NCBI RefSeq assembly: GCF_030548295.1
Contig: NZ_JAUOSB010000024.1
Location: 1 to 32,492, forward strand
Reading direction: 5' to 3'
DNA: 32,492 bases
Origin: Wenyingzhuangia sp. 2_MG-2023
GTDB lineage: Bacteria > Bacteroidota > Bacteroidia > Flavobacteriales > Flavobacteriaceae
Shown here: positions 14,546-22,193 of the stretch, in pieces
Layout of the letters: every line of letters begins with the position of its first letter
How positions within the stretch are numbered: position 1 is the first letter of the stretch
Notes under the pieces: generated by a model
What the model was told of the DNA's origin: nothing
Seen by the model: only the letters and a program-made list of their open reading frames with translations
Database searches by the model: none
Made by a program: the position numbers and the translations under genes

Positions 14546-17500
14546 CTACTTTAACAAAAGTTTTAATGTAGTTACTGTTCCCTCTGTATAAACATTTACA
14601 ACGTACATACCTCTATCCATAGATTTTAAATAAATAGTTGTTGTTGTTTGGTTGATTTGTTTTTGTGTTTTTACCAACTGCCCATTCATGTTATACACTT
14701 CTACCTTTTCAATTTCTGAAGCAGCTTTTACATAAGCAATCCCTAATGATGGATTTGGATAAATAACTATTTTATTATCATCAGATTTAATTTCTTTTAC
14801 ACCTAAAGTATCTTCTATTTTAAAATAAAATCTATCAGAAATTTCATTGTATCCATCATTTTCAAACAGCGCTAAGTAATAATCCCCTTCTGAATTTACC
14901 CCAGCCAAAGTAACACTTCCCGTAACTAAATTACTACCATCTACGTATTTCCAAGTCGTAGAATTTACGTCTCCAGGAGTTTGTCCTTCTGCATAAACAC
15001 CTATCCAGTCTTTAGAATTTCCAGGCCCATTGCTGTAATTCACCACCAAAGCATCACCAGAAACTACACTGGTAACATTCATGGTAGCGGTAGGTTTTAC
15101 ATTTTCTATAAAACTAACACGATTTGAAATTTCTTCTCCCGTTGTCTGGTCTATAACTACTGCAAAATAAGTCCCTCCTGTTTTTGGCAATACATTCTCA
15201 TCACCCAAAGCCCCCTCAGCACCATTTATCACAACATCTCCGTTTACAAGATCTTTCAAACTTATATACGTTACAAATGCATCTGTTGCAGGGTTGTTTC
15301 CATTTTCAAACACAGCTAAATAATCTTCATTATCACCAGAACCATCTGCAATGGTAAATGTTAAAGCTTCTCCAATAAAATTGTCAGATTGTAAAATACT
15401 TATAGTAACTACTTTATTTCCAACTTGGAACTTTGTTCGGTTTCCAACTTCATTGTAAGAGCTTTCTGTGTGATAAACTGCATAATACAACCCTTCTTCA
15501 AACTTTCCAAAATTGAACGTTTTAAGATCACTTACAACTTCCATTTTTGCTAACAACTTGTTAGAACTTGGTTCATCTCCATTGGCATAAATACCAATCC
15601 AATCTTGTACATCAGACAAACCTCCATCAGTTAGCGTTACCACCACATCATCTTCTTCTGAAAAAACTTCTTTTGTTGGTTCTAATATTGGAGTTCCTCT
15701 TACTACAAAAGAAACTCTATCTCCTAGTTCATTGTATCCATCATTTTCAAAAATACCAGCAAAATATTCTCCACCGTTAGACAATTCAAAAGTTCTCAAT
15801 CCATTTGCTTCTCCATCAATGTACTGGTACTTCTGAGAGGTAACACTTCTAGGGTTTTGTCCATTTTTATAGATTCCAATCCAATCTTTTGTATTACCTG
15901 GTGCATTTACAAAATTGATATCAAAATTCTCTCCTTCATTTACAATCTTACGATCCATGTAAATAGCAGCACTCTTTGTAATGGTAATAGGAATTGCATT
16001 TGAAACCTGCGTGTAACTATCGTTGGTAAACATTGCCAAGTAATAAGAACCTTCTAACGGCAATTGATTTGCCCCACCATGACTAAAATCTTTTCCTGTA
16101 ATGGTTGTGGTTCCTGTTGTCAATCCTCCAAAATACTTGTAAGTCCATAAATTATCTGTTCCGGCAGGTTTTCCATCATTTACAATAACTCCAATGTAAT
16201 CTTTTTCAATACCAGGACCATCTTTAAAAGCAATTGTAATAGGTTCTCCTTCAGAAAACGTGGTTTTAGACGTTGTTAATTCTGCAATTTGCTCACCTAC
16301 TTGAAAAGCAATTTGCTCTCCTGCCGTTAAATCACTTCCTTTTACATGGTAAACTGCAAAATAATAAGCATTTGAAAGTCCACTAAATGTTAAATTCTGT
16401 GTACTTGTATCAACATTCAAACGTTTCACTTCGTTACCATCTCCTATTTCACTTCCCATCTTGTAAATCCCAACCCAATCGTTATCATTGTTTGGATGGT
16501 TGGTAAAACTAATTGTTACATCTTCTCCTTCGTTATATTTTGTTTTATCCGATGTCAATTCTGGAATTTTTCCAACCCAAAAAGTAACACGTTTTACAAT
16601 TTCTTCATATCCATCATTGATGAAAAAGGATGCATAATAAATTCCGCTTTCAGACAATTTAAATGTTTTTACTCCACTTACACTTCCATTAACATATTGG
16701 TAAGCTGTAGACCCATTGGTTCCTGGCTCATTTCCTTCTTTGTAAACTCCAATCCAATCTTTGCTACCTCCTTTTCCATTGATAAACGTTATATCAATGT
16801 TTTCATTGGTTTCAAAAGAAGATTTCTCCAAATAAATTAATGGAGTACCATCCGTACTTCCTTCTACAGTAAAAGAAATTGCATCAGACCAAGGACTCCA
16901 ACCTAAATTGGCATCTCTATGTCTTACACGGGTATAATAGGTTCCATTGCTTAAAAAATATTCTGGAATGGTGTAATTTAAAATTCCATTACCTAAACCA
17001 ATATTCACAGTTGCATCTGTAGTAACACCGGGACCATAATAATTATCTACATGTCTAAAAGAATCTATATCGATAATTGAAAAATCACTTGTAGAAGCTA
17101 CTTGAAACTGCGTAGAATTTAAAACCTCTGACGTTGATGTTTGGTATTCTGAACTATTTAACGTGTAAGGTAAGTTGATTGTGCCTACAATAGGATTGGT
17201 AATTTCTGGTTTTTCAGGAGTTGCTACTTCTCTTTTGTAAGTAAACTCATCTAACAATTCATTGTCTTTAGATGTTGTCAAGCTACCAATAGTGTACGAC
17301 TTTACGTTCATTTCATTTGTAACATTGTTGATTTCTATAAATTGATAAGCAAAATCTGACCATGTACCTTGTGTTTCCTCTCTATCATCTTCATTACTAC
17401 TGTCTCCCCAATATTGAGGCCATGCAGTACCACCTGAAATGATATGGTAACTATTGTGATTTTTAAACTGTCCACGAGCATACAAATGGTGATGTCCTGC

Positions 17501-18490
17501 CATGTGCAACACATATTTATCTGTAGTATGTAATTTTGGCAATGCACTGTTTGCAAACCAAGATGAATAATCGTTTGAATATTGTTCTGCTTCATAAGGA
17601 CGATGACCAATAGAAATAATCCATTTTACCTTGTCATCTGTCTTAGCATAATTTACAACACTCTGCAACCAATTTTCCTGTGTTGTATTGGTCAATTCAG
17701 AATCTACAACCAAAAACAAGACATTTGCCATCTGATACGCATAATAACGTTCTGTTCCAGAATTGATTCCTCCATAAGACCAATCGTCGTCTAAAATAAA
17801 GTGATCATAATACGCTTGCATAGCACCATTTTGATACGATCCACCATAAGTTTCATGATTACCAACCGCAGTAATTAAAGGTAAATCTGGAGTAATTGGG
17901 CTTGTTTTTTGGAAGTGAATTTCTTCATAATGTTGAAGTTTCCCCAAATCTACTTGATCTCCATCATTCATAATCAAGTTAAAATTATCTGCCAAAGGCG
18001 TTCCATACAAAGCTTCTGCTTTTGCTTTTGCAGCCAAAACCAATTCGTTGTATTTGTAGTAAGGAGCTCCATCGTAATTTAATATTTGATGATCACCTAA
18101 AGCAATAAATCGCAAAACACCACTATCATCTCCCAATGCTGGAGGTGTTTTAAAGTAATGAATTTCAGAAGTGTCTGTTTCTCCACTACTTGCCTTGTAG
18201 TAGTAACCTGTATCAGGACTTAAACCTTCTAATTTTACTGTATGGTAGTGGTAAGGTGTTGAGTAATCCGAATCTTTGGGCTCTAAATCTTCGGTAACTC
18301 CCAAAGCTTTCTGAGCTAAGTTTGTAGACTCTGTTCCGTAAACAACTTCAGGATTATTTCCGTTGTCCGTTTTCCAATTCACATAAATAGAATTGGGTTT
18401 TGCAGCCTGTAAATAGGGCTTAATTGTTTGCGCACAGCCTATACCTATAAAAAGTAAAAAGGCAGCACAAAAAAGTACTAGTTTCTTCAT
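14546..18490 (-). CDS. Giant secreted purple-acid-phosphatase-like metallophosphoesterase with T9SS sorting domain
   Basis: This 1314-residue protein would hydrolyse phosphate esters outside the cell. It has a signal peptide (1-20) and a purple-acid-phosphatase N-terminal Fn3-like domain (about 22-116). A calcineurin-like domain (about 125-400) has all metal motifs: GDH (132-134), GD (177-178), GNHE (210-213), GHRP (295-298) and GHHH (332-335). An Fn3-like domain (about 424-543) ends in TRVRHRDANLGWSPWSD. Seven DWIGIY-type domains follow, at about 550-640, 641-732, 733-839, 840-931, 932-1024, 1025-1130 and 1131-1227. The end is a type A type IX sorting domain (1228-1314, IVIYPNPSLG... and RGMYVVNVYTEG), which targets it to the surface or medium. 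The substrate is unknown; phosphate scavenging is likely. No Pho-like site was recognised upstream. Confidence 0.9.
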   Translation of the reverse strand: MKKLVLFCAAFLLFIGIGCAQTIKPYLQAAKPNSIYVNWKTDNGNNPEVVYGTESTNLAQKALGVTEDLEPKDSDYSTPYHYHTVKLEGLSPDTGYYYKASSGETDTSEIHYFKTPPALGDDSGVLRFIALGDHQILNYDGAPYYKYNELVLAAKAKAEALYGTPLADNFNLIMNDGDQVDLGKLQHYEEIHFQKTSPITPDLPLITAVGNHETYGGSYQNGAMQAYYDHFILDDDWSYGGINSGTERYYAYQMANVLFLVVDSELTNTTQENWLQSVVNYAKTDDKVKWIISIGHRPYEAEQYSNDYSSWFANSALPKLHTTDKYVLHMAGHHHLYARGQFKNHNSYHIISGGTAWPQYWGDSSNEDDREETQGTWSDFAYQFIEINNVTNEMNVKSYTIGSLTTSKDNELLDEFTYKREVATPEKPEITNPIVGTINLPYTLNSSEYQTSTSEVLNSTQFQVASTSDFSIIDIDSFRHVDNYYGPGVTTDATVNIGLGNGILNYTIPEYFLSNGTYYTRVRHRDANLGWSPWSDAISFTVEGSTDGTPLIYLEKSSFETNENIDITFINGKGGSKDWIGVYKEGNEPGTNGSTAYQYVNGSVSGVKTFKLSESGIYYASFFINDGYEEIVKRVTFWVGKIPELTSDKTKYNEGEDVTISFTNHPNNDNDWVGIYKMGSEIGDGNEVKRLNVDTSTQNLTFSGLSNAYYFAVYHVKGSDLTAGEQIAFQVGEQIAELTTSKTTFSEGEPITIAFKDGPGIEKDYIGVIVNDGKPAGTDNLWTYKYFGGLTTGTTTITGKDFSHGGANQLPLEGSYYLAMFTNDSYTQVSNAIPITITKSAAIYMDRKIVNEGENFDINFVNAPGNTKDWIGIYKNGQNPRSVTSQKYQYIDGEANGLRTFELSNGGEYFAGIFENDGYNELGDRVSFVVRGTPILEPTKEVFSEEDDVVVTLTDGGLSDVQDWIGIYANGDEPSSNKLLAKMEVVSDLKTFNFGKFEEGLYYAVYHTESSYNEVGNRTKFQVGNKVVTISILQSDNFIGEALTFTIADGSGDNEDYLAVFENGNNPATDAFVTYISLKDLVNGDVVINGAEGALGDENVLPKTGGTYFAVVIDQTTGEEISNRVSFIENVKPTATMNVTSVVSGDALVVNYSNGPGNSKDWIGVYAEGQTPGDVNSTTWKYVDGSNLVTGSVTLAGVNSEGDYYLALFENDGYNEISDRFYFKIEDTLGVKEIKSDDNKIVIYPNPSLGIAYVKAASEIEKVEVYNMNGQLVKTQKQINQTTTTIYLKSMDRGMYVVNVYTEGTVTTLKLLLK
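14810..16843 (-). repeat. Seven tandem DWIGIY-type domains in A-B-C-A-B-C-A order
   Basis: These domains are residues 550-1227 of the phosphatase. Each is about 90-107 residues long and has a (D)W(I/V)G(I/V)Y core (DYIGVI and DYLAVF in the C types). A types (1, 4, 7) end like FENDGYNE. B types (2, 5) share YYAVYH/YYFAVYH. C types (3, 6) are longer, with an insertion ending in LP.(E/T)G.YYLAMF-like sequence. The three-domain unit repeats every 290-292 residues. Confidence 0.85.
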
Positions 18491-18514
18491 GAATGGGTGG
18501 GTTTAGTTTCGCCA

Positions 18515-18522
18515 CAAAACTA
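18515..18522 (-). promoter_or_regulatory. Putative -7 element (TAGTTTTG) for the phosphatase gene
   Basis: On the minus strand TAGTTTTG matches TAnnTTTG exactly and ends 24 bp before the start codon. No TTTG at the proper -33 distance was found, so the call rests on the -7 element and its position. Confidence 0.4.
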
Positions 18523-18650
18523 CCCTCTCCAAACTGCAAGTATATATCCTTATTCTTAAATCAACATGATATGATTCTTAGCTAAAGGTTATGAAATTTA
18601 TAATATTGTTAATTCTATCATATTACATAAGGGTTTTTAATATAACATTT

Positions 18651-19013
18651 TTACCTTGAGTAATTTTTGAACATATAAATCCAAATCATTTTGGACATTC
18701 TGATATTGAAAAAAGTAAGCAACACAATCACCAAAGCAATGATTGGAATCACTCTTAGATCCAATGCTTTTTCAAAAAAAGGTCTTGTTAAGAAGTAGGT
18801 ACACAAAGCTTCGGCAACAGTCAATCCGTAACTTACATACATTGCTCCTATAAAAAAACCAGGTTCTTTTTGGTACTTAGAATGACAATGGTCACAACTC
18901 ACTTGCATTTTAGGGAATTGTATTGAAAACAAATTATTTGATTTTTCAAACACTCTTCCTTTGTGACAATGTGGACATTCGTTGTTCAACATTTGTTTGA
19001 TAGACTTAAACAT
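18651..19013 (-). CDS. DUF983-family membrane protein with zinc-binding CxxC pairs
   Basis: This 120-residue protein begins with a cytoplasmic zinc-ribbon-like part: Cys13/Cys16 in CPHCHKGRVF and Cys40/Cys43 in CDHCHSKY. Two or three membrane helices follow, from about residue 52 (PGFFIGAMYVSYGLTVAEAL) and from about 88 (VIPIIALVIVLLTFFNI). This layout is diagnostic of DUF983, a widespread small membrane family of unknown function. It is divergent from the AraC regulator across a 92-bp gap. Confidence 0.85.
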   Translation of the reverse strand: MFKSIKQMLNNECPHCHKGRVFEKSNNLFSIQFPKMQVSCDHCHSKYQKEPGFFIGAMYVSYGLTVAEALCTYFLTRPFFEKALDLRVIPIIALVIVLLTFFNIRMSKMIWIYMFKNYSR

Positions 19014-19030
19014 ATAACTACTATTTTTAA

Positions 19031-19038
19031 CAAAATTA
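19031..19038 (-). promoter_or_regulatory. Putative -7 element (TAATTTTG) for the DUF983 gene
   Basis: On the minus strand TAATTTTG is an exact TAnnTTTG match, 17 bp before the DUF983 start codon. A -33 element was not recognised. Confidence 0.4.
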
Positions 19039-19105
19039 AGACATCAAACTCCTCTTTATTTTCTATATAATCCCTTATTTTGTTACAATAAAGACATTGA
19101 TACTT

Positions 19106-19978
19106 ATGAAGGATTTTCCTGTTTACGACATTCAGAAATTTAACTGTAACATTTCAAAAAATGATTTGTACATCAATACTTTTAAAATCCATTTGGTTTC
19201 GCATAGTTTTATTGAAAACTCACATCGACATAATTTTTATTTATTGGTGGTCTTTACGCACGGCAATGGAACACATCAAATAGATTTGAACACCTATTCT
19301 ATTGAACCACGAAGTGTTTTTGTTATTCAACCTGGACAGGCACATCATTGGAAACTATCCAAAGATATTGAAGGATATATTGTTTTTTTTACACAAGAAA
19401 TTTACAACCTATATTTTGGAACTAAAAAAATTGAAGAATATCCTTTTTACAGCTCCACAACTAGTACTCCAAAAATTCTCTTAAACGAAAATGAATGGTT
19501 GGATTTGGAACCTTATTTTCAAAAATTGATTCAAGAAAACTTACGCAAAAAATCTAGAAAAAAAGACAAAATATTGAATCTTTTAGATTTGATTCATATT
19601 GAACTCTCTAGAAATTATTTATCCGAAAACGCTCACAATTTTCAATCTTACAATCATAAAATAGAGCTTTTTAATGATTTGTTAGACAAGCATTACAAAA
19701 CTCAAAAAGCTCCTTCTTTTTATGCCTCCAAAATGAACATCACGTTGAAACATTTGAACAGAATTTGCAAGGAAACCCTCAACAAGACTGTAACGGAATT
19801 GATTGCTCAAAGAATAATCTTAGAGAGTAAAAGAATGCTCACTTTTAGTCCAAAAACAATTAGCGAAGTGGCAGAATCATTGGGTTATTATAATTATTCC
19901 TACTTTACCAAAGTCTTTACAAAACATACAGGACTGAGTCCTACAAAATTCAGAAAAAATCTAGGAACAATCCATTAA
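19106..19978 (+). CDS. AraC-family transcriptional regulator
   Basis: This 290-residue protein has an N-terminal cupin-type sensing domain (about 25-110, with SHRHNFYLLVVFTHGNGTHQ and RSVFVIQPGQAHHW). The C-terminal double helix-turn-helix (about 190-285) includes FYASKMNITLKHLNRICKET and the second-HTH signature ISEVAESLGYYNYSYFTKVF, then HTGLSPTKFRK. The cupin strands suggest a small effector such as a sugar or aromatic compound, but nothing nearby identifies it. The ATG at 19106 is preferred to an in-frame TTG at 19097. It is divergent from DUF983 and convergent with the copper island, 27 bp from its last gene. Regulation of DUF983 is possible. Confidence 0.88.
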   Translation: MKDFPVYDIQKFNCNISKNDLYINTFKIHLVSHSFIENSHRHNFYLLVVFTHGNGTHQIDLNTYSIEPRSVFVIQPGQAHHWKLSKDIEGYIVFFTQEIYNLYFGTKKIEEYPFYSSTTSTPKILLNENEWLDLEPYFQKLIQENLRKKSRKKDKILNLLDLIHIELSRNYLSENAHNFQSYNHKIELFNDLLDKHYKTQKAPSFYASKMNITLKHLNRICKETLNKTVTELIAQRIILESKRMLTFSPKTISEVAESLGYYNYSYFTKVFTKHTGLSPTKFRKNLGTIH

Positions 19979-20005
19979 TATTCAATCTACAAAAAAATAT
20001 TGTTC

Positions 20006-20401
20006 TTATTTCCCCATCTCCATTTCATGATCGTACTGACAACAACCTGGCAACTCTGTATAAGCCTCTCCACTTGCTGTTACTTTTTCGGTATCGTAAC
20101 CCGATGCTGCAATGGCATTATGAATGGCGATTTCATTGGTTATTGTTGGGTCTAAAACCACTTCTATTTTCTTTTCATTTACATCCCAATTTGCACTAGC
20201 TATCCCCTCTACTCCGTTTACAGCTTTCTCAATGGTTTGTTTACACATGGCACAATTTCCTCGTACGCCAAAATTTAATGTTGCCAATTCTCCATGCTGA
20301 GATACTGTACTTGTAACTTTTTTTTCTGATTTAACTCCTTCTTTACAGCCTGCTAAAGCTAAAATGGCAACTACTGCAATACTTAAAATTCCTTTTTTCA
20401 T
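20006..20401 (-). CDS. Heavy-metal-associated (HMA) domain lipoprotein
   Basis: This 131-residue protein has a lipoprotein signal with lipobox LAGC (Cys19) and an HMA ferredoxin-like domain (about 40-112). Its metal-binding pair is Cys50/Cys53 (GNCAMCKQTIEKAVNGVEGI), in place of the usual MTCxxC. The C-terminus has a further Cys pair and acidic/His residues (LPGCCQYDHEMEMGK), which could also bind copper. It should be anchored in the envelope and could pass or buffer Cu(+) next to the CusB-type adaptor, whose gene is 15 bp upstream. It is the last gene of the copper island. Confidence 0.85.
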   Translation of the reverse strand: MKKGILSIAVVAILALAGCKEGVKSEKKVTSTVSQHGELATLNFGVRGNCAMCKQTIEKAVNGVEGIASANWDVNEKKIEVVLDPTITNEIAIHNAIAASGYDTEKVTASGEAYTELPGCCQYDHEMEMGK

Positions 20402-20416
20402 TGTTTCTATATTTTA

Positions 20417-22189
20417 CTATTTGCTTTCTATAACTGCTTGTATTTCTCCACAATTTGGCATTTTTGTTCCTAAATATGGATTTTTAATTCCTTCATAAGC
20501 ACTCAACCAATAAGCTCCTTTGTTACCGTCAGACATTGGACAGAATTGCTGGAATACTTTTTCATTAATTCCAAAGACTTCAACTGCTTTTGTCAAATGT
20601 ATAGACAAACCTCTGAATGACATTCTTTGTTCCTCAATATTTTCTGTAGTAGAAATAGAATGTGTTGCTATTTTTATTTTTCTCATCAATAACATCCATT
20701 CTGTCTGTAAACTTGCCTTTTTTAACAATTTTATGTTTATATGATCCAATTTTCCCAACAAAGTTTTAGCCTCTTTATGTGCTGTTTTGGCATCGTCTAC
20801 CACCAAAGCATCTTTCAATTTGATGTAGGAATGATATACCTTGTTTAACTGATTTTTAAACGTTTCTGACACATTCAGATTCATCAACTCATTAGTCATT
20901 TTTTCAGCATCTGTATCCATTTCTGTTGTCATCTCCATATATCCTGTCGTTGTTTTTCTTATTTTTTGATTCATCATCGACTTTTTCCCTTGCAATTGAG
21001 CAGCTGCATCTACAGTAAAAGTTCCTTTTGTAACAACCTCATCGCCGATAGAAAGTCCATGTAATACCTCATAAGAACTTCCCTTTTTAACACCCAAAAC
21101 TATTTCTCTCATTTCAAAAACAGGTTCCTCCAATTTTGCTTTCACATACACTACCGATCGTTTCCCTGTCCACAAAACTGCCGTAGCAGGAATTAAGAAT
21201 GATGTTTGATCATGCGCTAATTCACTTTCAAAATTCCCTTCAACAAACATTCCTGGTTTTAAAATTCCTTCAGTATTTTTTAACACAGCTCTTAATTTTA
21301 CTGTTCGTGTTTTTAAGTCTAACACAGGATCTATAAAATCTACTTTTGCCTCAAAATAAGTATGGGCAACAGCGTTTGTTTTTACGTTTATTTTTTGTCC
21401 CTTCTTAAACAGATGGATTTGTTTTTCATACACATCAAAATTTGCCCAAACCGTAGTAAGATTTGCTATTTTCAACAAAGCTTGTCCTTGCTTCACAGCA
21501 TTACCCTCTTCTACTAATTTTTCCAAAACAGTTCCAGAAACCGTTGCATATACATGGAAATTTTCTTTTACCTTTTTTGTAGTTTCTATTTCATGGATTT
21601 GATTTTCGGAAAGTTTCCACAATTTCAACTTGTTTCTAACAGCATTGTACAATGCAGGTTGTGACTTTTTTAAAGCCGATGCCGTAATTAACTCCTGTTG
21701 TGCAGCATACAATTCTGGTGAATATATGGTCGCTAGCAACTGTCCTTTCTGTATTTTTTCGCCTGTAGCATTTACATTCAAGCGCTCAATTCTCCCTGAA
21801 AAATAACTAACCTGAACTGTATTGGTTTCTTCATTTTCAACAATTTTCCCAGATAACTTTATGTTGTTATCCGCATCAATTCCATCACCAACAACCGTTG
21901 TTTCTATGTTTGCCAAGGCCATTGCATTTTTACTAAGGCTAAATTGATCAACAGACAAACCCTCTGTACCCATGTCCGCTGGAATCAAATCCATACCACA
22001 AATAGGACAATCACCAGGTTCTGTTTTTATTATTTGTGGATGCATAGCACAGGTCCACAAGTGCTCCTTTTCTACAAATTTATCATGATCTTGCTTTGTT
22101 TCTTTTTTAGATTGCTCTCCTCCCATCAACCATCCTCCTAAAAGAAAACCGAAGACTAAGAGAACTACATAAATACTGTATTTTTTCAT
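20417..22189 (-). CDS. cusB: CusB-type RND efflux adaptor with HMBD and DUF3347 domains
   Basis: This 590-residue periplasmic adaptor would link the CusA-type pump to the outer-membrane channel. It has an N-terminal membrane anchor (1-22). A heavy-metal-binding domain follows (44-70) with the pair CAMHP...CPICGMDL. The HlyD-like barrel-sandwich body (about 88-400) shows YFSGRIERLNVNATGEKIQKGQ and FHVYATVSGTVLEKLVEEGN. The C-terminal DUF3347 domain (438-590) contains FCPMSDGNKGAYWLSAYEGI and MPNCGE. The same DUF3347 domain forms the separate lipoprotein at 25375-25938. It starts four bases after the CopA stop. Carrying HMBD at one end and DUF3347 at the other is a Bacteroidota-type design. The symbol follows the family. 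Confidence 0.9.
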   Translation of the reverse strand: MKKYSIYVVLLVFGFLLGGWLMGGEQSKKETKQDHDKFVEKEHLWTCAMHPQIIKTEPGDCPICGMDLIPADMGTEGLSVDQFSLSKNAMALANIETTVVGDGIDADNNIKLSGKIVENEETNTVQVSYFSGRIERLNVNATGEKIQKGQLLATIYSPELYAAQQELITASALKKSQPALYNAVRNKLKLWKLSENQIHEIETTKKVKENFHVYATVSGTVLEKLVEEGNAVKQGQALLKIANLTTVWANFDVYEKQIHLFKKGQKINVKTNAVAHTYFEAKVDFIDPVLDLKTRTVKLRAVLKNTEGILKPGMFVEGNFESELAHDQTSFLIPATAVLWTGKRSVVYVKAKLEEPVFEMREIVLGVKKGSSYEVLHGLSIGDEVVTKGTFTVDAAAQLQGKKSMMNQKIRKTTTGYMEMTTEMDTDAEKMTNELMNLNVSETFKNQLNKVYHSYIKLKDALVVDDAKTAHKEAKTLLGKLDHINIKLLKKASLQTEWMLLMRKIKIATHSISTTENIEEQRMSFRGLSIHLTKAVEVFGINEKVFQQFCPMSDGNKGAYWLSAYEGIKNPYLGTKMPNCGEIQAVIESK

Positions 22190-22193
22190 TTCG

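Noticed and set aside
14546-18490. The phosphatase as a nucleotidase/CNA2-type adhesin fusion
   Set aside because: The metal motifs and Fn3-like N-terminus fit purple acid phosphatase-like enzymes better, and no nucleotidase C-terminal domain is present.
19977-20006. AATATT/AATATT arms as a terminator between the AraC gene and the copper island
   Set aside because: The stem is six A-T pairs only, so it would be unstable; no better hairpin was found in this 27-bp convergent gap.
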